A stretch of 7,859 nucleotides of DNA from Propionibacteriaceae bacterium (GTDB lineage: Bacteria > Actinomycetota > Actinomycetes > Propionibacteriales > Propionibacteriaceae), in the NCBI GenBank assembly GCA_030538175.1, contig JAUNUL010000133.1, positions 1 through 7,859 on the forward strand, in the 5' to 3' direction. The notes beneath the pieces are model-generated. The model did no database searches, was not told where the DNA came from, and worked only from the letters and a program-made list of their open reading frames with translations. The stretch's first letter is position 1, and each line of letters starts with the position of its first letter. This document shows positions 1 to 5,433 of the stretch, one piece after another. A program made the position numbers and the translations under genes.

Positions 1-715
1 CACTCACCGTGACGAATCGATAGCCCTGACTCTTGAGTTTCCGTATGACCGGGCCGATCGCCGCCTGGGTTTCGAGCCGACCGTTCCAGGGATGCAGCAG
101 GATGATCGACCCAGGTCGGACCTGATCGACCGTCAGCCGCGTGAGATCCTCTGCGCTCTGAGGCACATCCGGTGACGAATAGTCCTCAACCGCAACGTCC
201 CACATGATCGTCCGCCGGTCATGGGCGGCGAGATAGCGAGGCAGCCCGACGAGCTTCTTGCCGAACGGTGGCCGGAACAGGATCTGCCCCGCGTCACCCT
301 GGCCCGCGTCACTGTGGACCTGGAGCGCCGCATCGGTCTTTTCAATCTCTGCGGCGATCTGGTCCGAGCCCATCAAGATCATGCGGGGATGCGACCACGA
401 ATGGTTCCCCAGTTCGTGTCCCGCGGCCGCGATCCGGGCCACCGAGTCCGGATCCTTCTCGACGTTCTCCCCGATGACGAAGAATGTGGCCGGCACATCC
501 TCCGCTGCGAGTTCGGCCAGGATCCGATCCGTGTCGGCCGGGGTGGGACCGTCATCGAAGGTCAGCGCAACGACTTTCTCCGCGGTCTCCACCCGGGCGA
601 CCAATTCCCCCGTCACCTGAAAGGTCCGGGAGTTCATCAGCTTGTAGCCACCGAGCCCGAGCAACAACACCAGCGCCGTGGCGATGGCCAGGAAGCCCAG
701 GACTCGGCGGACCAT
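1..715 (-). CDS. Membrane-anchored polysaccharide deacetylase (NodB/CE4 domain), 3' end cut by window edge
   Basis: I translated this gene by hand because it has no stop inside the window; 238 codons are visible from ATG at 715. Residues 5-23 form a hydrophobic segment after a short basic start (MVRR), so the protein is probably a signal-anchored or secreted enzyme with its domain outside the membrane. The NodB motifs appear in order: TFDDGP (52-57; D54 likely catalytic base, D55 metal ligand), HSWSH (105-109; H105 and H109 metal ligands), RPPFG (148-152), WDVAVEDY (172-179) and ILLH (205-208; H208 likely acid). All key residues of a metal-dependent carbohydrate esterase family 4 enzyme are present, so it is predicted active. 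Such enzymes remove N- or O-acetyl groups from peptidoglycan, chitin-like or other polysaccharides; the substrate here cannot be told. It starts 3 bases after the metK stop, with AAGGG seven bases before ATG, so it is probably co-translated with metK. Only the extreme C-terminus should be missing. Confidence 0.92.
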   Translation of the reverse strand, partial: MVRRVLGFLAIATALVLLLGLGGYKLMNSRTFQVTGELVARVETAEKVVALTFDDGPTPADTDRILAELAAEDVPATFFVIGENVEKDPDSVARIAAAGHELGNHSWSHPRMILMGSDQIAAEIEKTDAALQVHSDAGQGDAGQILFRPPFGKKLVGLPRYLAAHDRRTIMWDVAVEDYSSPDVPQSAEDLTRLTVDQVRPGSIILLHPWNGRLETQAAIGPVIRKLKSQGYRFVTVS

Positions 716-718
716 GGA

Positions 719-1912
719 TCAGCCCTTGACGGACCGCGCAAGCGCGTCGGCGCGGTCGGTCGCTTCCCAGGTGAACTCGGGCAGGTCCCGACCGAAATGA
801 CCGTACGCCGCCGTGGCCGCATAGATCGGCCGCTTCAGGTTCAACTCTGCGGTGATCGCGGCCGGGCGCAGATCGAACGTGGCGAGCACGGCATCGGTGA
901 TCTGACCGACCGGCACGGACTCGGTGCCGAAGCAGTCGAGATAGAAGCCGACCGGATGGGCGCGGCCGATGGCGTACGCCACCTGCACCTCACACCGCCG
1001 GGCCAGACCCGAAGCCACGACGTTCTTGGCAACCCAACGCCCGGCGTACGACGCGGAGCGGTCGACCTTCGACGGATCCTTGCCGGACATCGCGCCACCG
1101 CCGTGACGCGCCATGCCGCCATAGGTGTCGACGATGATCTTGCGGCCGGTCAGCCCGGCATCGCCCATCGGGCCACCGATGACGAACTTGCCGGTCGGGT
1201 TCACCAGGGACCGATAGTCGTGGTGGCTCAGATCGAAGTCCGCGAGGACGGGATCGATGACCTGTTCCCGGATATCGGGGGCGAGCATCGCATCGAGATC
1301 GATATCCGGGGCGTGCTGGCAGGACACGACCACCGTGTCGAGGCGCACGGGCCGGTCGCCGTCATATTCGATCGTGACCTGGGTCTTGCCGTCGGGACGC
1401 AGATACGGCATCACGCCATCCTTGCGGACGGCGGTCAGCCGCTCGGCAAGCCGGTGGGCCAGGTCGATCGGCAGCGGCATCAGCGAGGGGGTGTCATCGC
1501 AGGCATACCCGAACATGAGGCCCTGGTCGCCGGCGCCCTGTCGGTCGAACTCGTCGACGGACTCGCCCAGACGGTTCTCCAGTGCAGCATCGACGCCCTG
1601 GGCGATATCGGGTGACTGCTGCCCGATCGACACCTGCACCCCACAGGAGGCACCGTCAAACGATTTGTGCGAGGAGTCATAGCCGATCTCGAGGATCTTG
1701 TCGCGCACGAGGTGGGGAATCTCGACGTACGCCTCCGTGGTCACCTCACCCGCCACGACCACCAGGCCGGTGGTCACGAGGGTTTCCACCGCGACCCGTG
1801 ATTCGGGGTCCTGGCGCAACATCTCGTCGAGGATGGTGTCGCTGATCGCGTCGGCGATCTTGTCCGGGTGACCCTCGGTCACGGACTCGGAGGTGAACAG
1901 GCGTGTGCTCAC
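719..1912 (-). CDS. metK: S-adenosylmethionine synthetase (methionine adenosyltransferase)
   Basis: This cytosolic enzyme makes S-adenosylmethionine from ATP and methionine, releasing phosphate and pyrophosphate. The 397-residue product has normal family length and all three structural repeats. Visible signatures are GHPDK (14-18, with H15), the flexible loop [10 protein letters not shown] (97-106), GAGDQG (126-131) and the phosphate-binding segment [17 protein letters not shown] (271-287). The last differs from the usual GGGAFSGKD: Met275 stands where E. coli and human enzymes have the Phe that stacks on adenine. The start is GTG at 1912, giving [18 protein letters not shown], which matches the family N-terminus; the Shine-Dalgarno GAGAGGAAG lies six bases upstream. 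A 68-base gap separates it from coaBC, and a deacetylase gene follows after 3 bases. No SAM riboswitch is recognisable in the short gap. Function is certain; any kinetic effect of Met275 is inference. Confidence 0.98.
   Translation of the reverse strand: MSTRLFTSESVTEGHPDKIADAISDTILDEMLRQDPESRVAVETLVTTGLVVVAGEVTTEAYVEIPHLVRDKILEIGYDSSHKSFDGASCGVQVSIGQQSPDIAQGVDAALENRLGESVDEFDRQGAGDQGLMFGYACDDTPSLMPLPIDLAHRLAERLTAVRKDGVMPYLRPDGKTQVTIEYDGDRPVRLDTVVVSCQHAPDIDLDAMLAPDIREQVIDPVLADFDLSHHDYRSLVNPTGKFVIGGPMGDAGLTGRKIIVDTYGGMARHGGGAMSGKDPSKVDRSASYAGRWVAKNVVASGLARRCEVQVAYAIGRAHPVGFYLDCFGTESVPVGQITDAVLATFDLRPAAITAELNLKRPIYAATAAYGHFGRDLPEFTWEATDRADALARSVKG
1267..1310 (-). repeat. Perfect 11-bp inverted repeat with 22-base loop inside metK
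   Basis: The arm cccggatatcg at 1267-1277 is exactly reverse-complemented by cgatatccggg at 1300-1310, with 22 bases between. In the metK mRNA this can form an 11-bp hairpin over codons about 201-216, where the protein repeats Ala-Pro-Asp-Ile ([16 protein letters not shown]). The symmetry comes largely from the two Pro-Asp-Ile repeats using the self-complementary GATATC, so coding constraint plus chance may explain it. No U-run follows and it lies mid-gene, so it is not a terminator. Confidence 0.8.
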
Positions 1913-1980
1913 GAGTTTCTTCCTCTCTTGCGCGGGACGCGCTGCCGGCCGGTCGTGCGCGATAACGCACCGACGTCGGG
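1913..1980 (-). other. coaBC-metK intergenic gap with short palindromes
   Basis: This 68-base gap is one of only two in the window large enough for control signals. It holds a 10-bp palindrome ccgacgtcgg (1970-1979), a 5-bp inverted repeat gtgcg/cgcac with six-base loop (1955-1970), an 8-bp palindrome ccggccgg (1945-1952) and the metK ribosome binding site (1919-1927). I see no convincing -10/-35 pair, no U-run that would make a terminator, and no known SAM riboswitch, for which the space is also tight. It may hold an operator or simply be a spacer with GC-rich self-complementarity. Confidence 0.45.
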
Positions 1981-3201
1981 TCAGCGCGGGGACACGGCGA
2001 GCGCCGCATCCAGGATGCGATGGGCGACTTCGGTCTTGGTCCCTGCCGCTTCGGCCACGATGGCCTCAGGCGAGATCACCACGATGTCGTTGTCGTCTGC
2101 GCCGAACACTTTGCCACCACTGACGTTGTTGAGCACCAGCAGGTCACAGCCCTTGCGTTCGAGCTTGCTGCGGCCAAGGCGGAGCAGGTCGGCTTCATCG
2201 GCAGCGGTCTCCGCTGCGAACCCGATGATCACCTGGGGTTGGGGCCGGTTGTGTGAAAGCGTCTTCAGGACGTCGGTGGTCTGCACCAGATCCAGGCTGA
2301 GGCCCGATGTCTCGGAGCTCTTCTTGATCTTGCCCTCGGCCCGCGCACGCGGCGTGAAGTCGGCCGCGGCGACCGCCATGACGATCACGTCGGCGCTGGG
2401 GCTGAGCTCGGTCATGGTGTCGGCAAGGTCGGCGGTGCTGGTCACGCGGCGTACCTCGCAGCCGCTGGGGACCGGATGCTCGATGTGGGCGGCCACGACG
2501 GTCACCCGGGCCCCGCGCAGGGCGGCGGCACGGGCGATCGACAGCCCCATCAGCCCGGAGGAGGCGTTGCCGAGGAACCGCACCGGGTCCAACTGCTCGC
2601 GAGTGCCACCCGCACTCACCACGACATGACGACCGGCCAGATCCTGAGCGGCCGCGGACGCCGCGGTCTGGTCGCTGCCGAGCAGGCTCAGGGCGACCTG
2701 ATGGATATCGCTCGCATCAGGCAATCGGCCGGGCCCGGTGTCGGCACCGGTCAGGCGCCCCGAAGCCGGGTTCATCACCACGACGCCGCGCTCCCGCAGC
2801 GTCGCCACATTGGCCTGGGTGGCGGCATGGAGCCACATCTCGGTGTGCATGGCCGGAGCCATCAACACCGGGCAGTGTGCGGTCAGCAACGTGTTCGTCA
2901 GCAGATCGTCGGCGCGTCCGGTCGCGGCACGGGCCAGCAGGTCCGCGGTCGCGGGGGCGACGACGACCAAATCGGCCGTCTGGCCGAGCTTCACGTGGCG
3001 CACCTCGTGGCTGTCTTCGAACACCTCGGTGTGCACCGGGTTGCCGGACAGTGCCTGCCAGGTGGTGATGCCCACGAAGTTCGACGCGGCGGCCGTCGGG
3101 ATGACGGTGACGTCGTGACCGGCTTCGGTGAAGCGGCGCAGCAGCTCACAAGCTTTGTACGCAGCAATGCCGCCGGCCACACCGAGAATGATGCGGCTCA
3201 T
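1981..3201 (-). CDS. coaBC: Bifunctional phosphopantothenoylcysteine decarboxylase / phosphopantothenate-cysteine ligase
   Basis: This fused enzyme carries out two steps of coenzyme A synthesis: CoaB joins 4'-phosphopantothenate to cysteine using CTP, and FMN-dependent CoaC decarboxylates the product to 4'-phosphopantetheine. The 406-residue length is typical. The N-terminal CoaC domain (about 1-180) shows [10 protein letters not shown] (7-16, flavoprotein fold), the catalytic His of VRHVKLGQ (H69), [10 protein letters not shown] (82-91) and PAMHTEMW (116-123). The C-terminal CoaB domain (about 188-406) shows SAGGTRE (196-202), GNASSG (211-216, with N212) and the KIKK loop (291-294). The substrate flap reads [14 protein letters not shown] (147-160) and lacks the Cys of the E. 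coli flap; I recall M. tuberculosis CoaBC being similar, so this looks lineage-typical. ATG at 3201 follows the rpoZ stop by 10 bases with GAGG just upstream, so the two genes are probably co-translated. Confidence 0.97.
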   Translation of the reverse strand: MSRIILGVAGGIAAYKACELLRRFTEAGHDVTVIPTAAASNFVGITTWQALSGNPVHTEVFEDSHEVRHVKLGQTADLVVVAPATADLLARAATGRADDLLTNTLLTAHCPVLMAPAMHTEMWLHAATQANVATLRERGVVVMNPASGRLTGADTGPGRLPDASDIHQVALSLLGSDQTAASAAAQDLAGRHVVVSAGGTREQLDPVRFLGNASSGLMGLSIARAAALRGARVTVVAAHIEHPVPSGCEVRRVTSTADLADTMTELSPSADVIVMAVAAADFTPRARAEGKIKKSSETSGLSLDLVQTTDVLKTLSHNRPQPQVIIGFAAETAADEADLLRLGRSKLERKGCDLLVLNNVSGGKVFGADDNDIVVISPEAIVAEAAGTKTEVAHRILDAALAVSPR

Positions 3202-3211
3202 GGATCCTCGC

Positions 3212-3538
3212 TCAGAGGGTGAACTCGGTGTCGGAGAAGTCCGGGTCGGCGAAGTCGTCGAGAGGGGTCTCCGGGGCCGCGTTCGGGTCGATGTCGTGGC
3301 ACTCGAGGACGCCGGCGTTCACCTCACGCAGCGCGATCGACAGCGGCTTCTCCTGGATGCCGGTTTCGACCAGCGGGCCGACATTCTCCAGCAGGCCTTC
3401 GCCGAGCTGGGAATAGTAGGCGTTGATCTGGCGAGCACGCTTGGCGGCGAAGAGCACCAGCCGATATTTCGAATCAACCCGGGTCAGCAGGTCATCGATC
3501 GGCGGGTTGGTGATGCCGGGCGCGGGATTCGTGGTCAA
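3212..3538 (-). CDS. rpoZ: DNA-directed RNA polymerase omega subunit
   Basis: Omega binds the beta' subunit and helps assemble and stabilise RNA polymerase. The 108-residue product has the actinobacterial omega core: [11 protein letters not shown] (8-18), [18 protein letters not shown] (22-39), [18 protein letters not shown] (41-58) and [14 protein letters not shown] (63-76). The C-terminal tail, about residues 81-108, is strongly acidic, with nine Asp/Glu in 28, and has no omega motif I recognise. The start is TTG at 3538: its Shine-Dalgarno GAGAAGG overlaps the gmk stop and sits seven bases upstream, no ATG or GTG is available at the right place, and the resulting N-terminus matches the family. 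It lies 12 bases after gmk and 10 before coaBC, consistent with one transcript. Confidence 0.96.
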   Translation of the reverse strand: MTTNPAPGITNPPIDDLLTRVDSKYRLVLFAAKRARQINAYYSQLGEGLLENVGPLVETGIQEKPLSIALREVNAGVLECHDIDPNAAPETPLDDFADPDFSDTEFTL

Positions 3539-3545
3539 TGCAGAG

Positions 3546-3552
3546 CCTTCTC
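3546..3552 (-). promoter_or_regulatory. Ribosome binding site fixing the TTG start of rpoZ
   Basis: The minus-strand GAGAAGG overlaps the gmk TGA and ends seven bases before the TTG at 3538. Good complementarity to the 16S tail and ideal spacing support the unusual TTG start and suggest that ribosomes finishing gmk restart on rpoZ. Confidence 0.75.
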
Positions 3553-4201
3553 AGGTCGATGGCAGGTTTTCGTCCACCGCAGGGGCTGCGGGCGCTGCGT
3601 GTTCGCGCGCCAGCGCCGGAGCCGGCGGACACAATCCCAGCAAGCCTATCAGTTCGTCCACAACCCGCTCGACTTCGTCGTTGACCAACACGTGATCGAA
3701 CTCGGCCTGGGCGGCCATCTCAGCGCGGGCGGTGAGCAGGCGCCGTTCGCGCTGGGAAGCGTTCTCGGTCCCCCGGTGCTCCAGGCGTCGCACCAACTCA
3801 TCCCAATTGGGGGGTGCGATGAAGACGAACTGCGCCTCGGGCAGGGTCTGGCGAACCTGGCGAGCGCCCTGGAGCTCAATCTCCAGCAGGACACAGTGCC
3901 CCTCGGCGAGTGCCGCCTCGACGGGTGCCCGCGGGGTGCCATAGCGGTCCGACCCGTGCACCAGCGCCCACTCCAACAACCCATCCCCGGCGATCAGTTC
4001 ATCGAACTCCTCGTTCGACACGAACTGATAGTGCTGCCCGTCGACCTCCCCGGGGCGCGGTGCACGGGTGGTGGCCGAGGTGGACAACCACACCTCGGGG
4101 CAGCGGGACATCAGCGCCGACACGACGGTGCCCTTGCCGACGGCAGTCGGTCCGGACACCACGGTCACGCGCGGTGCCGCAGGGGTCGGGCGGTCGCTCA
4201 T
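3551..4201 (-). CDS. gmk: Guanylate kinase
   Basis: Guanylate kinase transfers phosphate from ATP to GMP to make GDP, an essential step toward GTP in the cytosol. The 216-residue product shows the P-loop SGPTAVGKGT (16-25), the GMP-binding segment SATTRAPRPGEVDGQHY (42-58), EWALVHGSDRYGT (77-89), LLEIELQGAR (105-114) and the lid RGTENASQRERRL (143-155). Ala in place of the second P-loop Gly is also seen in mycobacterial Gmk as I recall it. The core ends near residue 190; an extra 26-residue Ala/Pro-rich tail follows, with no recognisable motif. The open frame extends 50 codons farther upstream, but that part overlaps mihF, reads as low-complexity Pro/Arg/Gly and is absent from the family, so I chose ATG at 4201, eight bases after the mihF stop. 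Its Shine-Dalgarno is weak: AAGGA lies about 12 bases upstream, inside mihF, so translational coupling is likely. Confidence 0.97.
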   Translation of the reverse strand: MSDRPTPAAPRVTVVSGPTAVGKGTVVSALMSRCPEVWLSTSATTRAPRPGEVDGQHYQFVSNEEFDELIAGDGLLEWALVHGSDRYGTPRAPVEAALAEGHCVLLEIELQGARQVRQTLPEAQFVFIAPPNWDELVRRLEHRGTENASQRERRLLTARAEMAAQAEFDHVLVNDEVERVVDELIGLLGLCPPAPALAREHAAPAAPAVDENLPST

Positions 4202-4209
4202 GGTTGGGA

Positions 4210-4542
4210 TCAATCCTTGGTCTTGGGCGGAAACTCCGCCTCCAGGCTGGCGATCTGATGCGGTCCGAGCCCGCGGAGCCGGCGATTGGCGGCGATATCC
4301 AGGCGGGTCATTACCTCGGCTGCGCGCTTGTCCCCCACCCGGGGCATGCACTTCAGCACGTCCACCACTTTGGTGTGGGCGACCACATCGTCTGTCTCGG
4401 CGAGACCGATGACGTCGGCCATCGTCAGGTCTCCGGCGCGCAGACTCGCCTTGACCTCAGCACGTCGCCGCCGGGCCGCCGTGGCGGCCGCTCGTGCCTT
4501 GTGCAGCTGTTCAGCGCTCAGTGGCGGAATCGGCAAGGCCAC
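4210..4542 (-). CDS. mihF: Actinobacterial integration host factor (mIHF), nucleoid-associated DNA-binding protein
   Basis: mIHF binds DNA with little sequence preference and helps organise the actinobacterial nucleoid; it was first found as the mycobacterial host factor for phage L5 integration and is unrelated to E. coli IHF. The 110-residue basic protein matches the family throughout: an N-terminal ALPxPPLSAEQ segment (2-12), a basic helix RRRRAEVKASLR (24-35), and a helix-turn-helix/helix-two-turn-helix region centred on LKCMPRVGDKRAAEVMTRL (63-81) and NRRLRGLGPHQIASLEAEF (86-104). An in-frame TGA five codons upstream of the GTG at 4542 rules out any longer form. GGGAG abuts this GTG, so initiation at the TTG of codon 3 is a real alternative. 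It follows pyrF after 78 bases and precedes gmk by 8. The mihF-gmk-rpoZ-coaBC-metK order is common in actinomycetes. Confidence 0.95.
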   Translation of the reverse strand: MALPIPPLSAEQLHKARAAATAARRRRAEVKASLRAGDLTMADVIGLAETDDVVAHTKVVDVLKCMPRVGDKRAAEVMTRLDIAANRRLRGLGPHQIASLEAEFPPKTKD

Positions 4543-4547
4543 CTCCC
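4542..4547 (-). promoter_or_regulatory. Unusually placed ribosome binding site at the mihF start
   Basis: Minus-strand GGGAGG at 4547-4542 runs into the annotated GTG start with no spacer. Five bases after it is the in-frame TTG at 4536 (codon 3), a normal Shine-Dalgarno distance. The site either serves the GTG poorly or serves the TTG well, so the true N-terminus is uncertain by two residues. Confidence 0.6.
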
Positions 4548-4620
4548 GGCTCGTTCACGGATGTCATCGTGCGTATTTCTGGATGCCAACCTAGCGGGTT
4601 TCGACCCCTGGTGGCGTCGG
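4543..4620 (-). promoter_or_regulatory. pyrF-mihF intergenic gap with a possible mihF promoter
   Basis: This 78-base gap is the longest in the window and is noticeably less GC-rich near mihF, including AGAAATACG. A TANNNT-type -10 hexamer, TAGGTT, lies at 4593-4588 on the minus strand; with an 18-base spacer the -35 position reads ACGCCA (4617-4612), matching TTGACA at three of six bases. A start near 4581 would give a leader of about 40 bases. A tiny hairpin GGGT-CGAA-ACCC lies just upstream of the -10. A promoter here is plausible because it would separate the mihF block from the pyrimidine genes, but the evidence is weak. Confidence 0.3.
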
Positions 4621-5433
4621 TCAGCCGAGCTCCGCGGTCAAGGCGACCACGGCCCGGCGCAGGGAGTCCGGATCAGGACCAGCCGCCATGATTTCCCGAC
4701 TCGAGGTTGGCAGCACACGACCGGCCGCCGCGCCGAACAGCTCGGTGAGCCCCTCCACCGTGCCACCCTGTGCCCCGATGCCGGGCACCAGAATCGACCC
4801 GGTGAAGCCAGTCAGGTCCACGTCCAACGTCGGCAAAGTCCCGCCGATGACCAGCCCGAAAGGTGCCGGGTCGCGGTCGCCGTTGGCGGTGTTGACCTCG
4901 TCCACCATCATCTGGGCCACGCTCCGGCCGCCCGCTTCGGCAAGCTGCACCTGGCCACCCTCGGGATTGGACGTCCGGCACAGGACATAGAGTCCGCGCC
5001 CGGTCGCCTCGGCCAGTTGGATCGCGGGCGTGAGGGAGCCGAAGCCGAGATAGGGGCTGACCGTCAACGCGTCCGCTGCCAGGGGCGAGTCGTTCGACAG
5101 GTACGCCCGGGCGTACCCGGCCATCGTCGAGCCGATGTCGCCTCGTTTGGCGTCCATGATCACCATCGCGCCGGCCTTGTCGGCGGCAGCGAGGAAGCGT
5201 TCGAGGACCCCGATGCCCGCGGAACCGTACGCCTCGAACAGCGCGCTCTGGGGCTTGAAGACGGCGACCAGATCACCCAGCGCCTCGACCATCCGCTGAG
5301 CACACTCGGCGACACCCGCGGCATCGACCGTGAGGCCCCACTCCTGCAGGATCTGGGGATGGGGGTCGACCCCCACGCACAACCGGCCGCGTTCAGCGAC
5401 CTGAGCTGCCAACCGGGCACCGAAGTCGGACAT
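4621..5433 (-). CDS. pyrF: Orotidine-5'-phosphate decarboxylase (type 2, actinobacterial long form)
   Basis: PyrF removes CO2 from orotidine 5'-monophosphate to give UMP, the last step of de novo pyrimidine synthesis. The 270-residue protein belongs to the longer subfamily found in mycobacteria and relatives. Visible landmarks are the first-strand GVDPHP (21-26), FKPQSALFEAYG (59-70), the catalytic MDAKRGDIGST (93-103, with D94, K96 and D99), SPYLGFGS (126-133), LCRTSNPEG (151-159) and the phosphate-binding VPGIGAQGG (216-224), all on a TIM-barrel. The ATG at 5433 shares its A with the TGA of pyrD (TGATG), with AAAGGG seven bases upstream, so the two are translationally coupled. A perfect 18-bp palindrome lies within codons 106-112. 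The 78-base gap after its stop is the longest in the window. Confidence 0.97.
   Translation of the reverse strand: MSDFGARLAAQVAERGRLCVGVDPHPQILQEWGLTVDAAGVAECAQRMVEALGDLVAVFKPQSALFEAYGSAGIGVLERFLAAADKAGAMVIMDAKRGDIGSTMAGYARAYLSNDSPLAADALTVSPYLGFGSLTPAIQLAEATGRGLYVLCRTSNPEGGQVQLAEAGGRSVAQMMVDEVNTANGDRDPAPFGLVIGGTLPTLDVDLTGFTGSILVPGIGAQGGTVEGLTELFGAAAGRVLPTSSREIMAAGPDPDSLRRAVVALTAELG
5100..5117 (-). repeat. Perfect 18-bp palindrome inside pyrF
   Basis: ggtacgcccgggcgtacc reads identically on both strands, so it could form a dyad for a dimeric protein; as RNA it has no free loop unless inner pairs open. It encodes Gly-Tyr-Ala-Arg-Ala-Tyr-Leu (codons 106-112 of pyrF), and the near-symmetric Tyr-Ala-Arg-Ala-Tyr makes chance formation easier. 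No other copy of the full element is present in the window. Confidence 0.8.

Noticed and set aside
221..1615. Long plus-strand open frame (464 codons) opposite metK and the deacetylase
   Set aside because: It is antisense to two clear genes, has an Arg/Gly/His/Asp-rich composition with no known motif, and spans their junction. Long shadow frames are expected opposite GC-rich genes.
1955..1970. gtgcg/cgcac hairpin as a terminator after coaBC
   Set aside because: The stem is only 5 bp and no U-run follows on the minus strand; metK continues on the same strand.
1868..2629. Plus-strand open frames opposite coaBC
   Set aside because: They cover the conserved CoaB domain in antisense and show Ser/Arg/Ala-rich sequence without family features.
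3128..4258. Plus-strand open frame (376 codons) opposite coaBC, rpoZ and gmk
   Set aside because: It crosses three real genes and their junctions, has no recognisable domain, and its composition is that of a reverse-frame shadow.
4202..4351. 50-codon N-terminal extension of gmk
   Set aside because: It lies inside mihF in another frame, has no family similarity, and a proper ATG follows the mihF stop by 8 bases.
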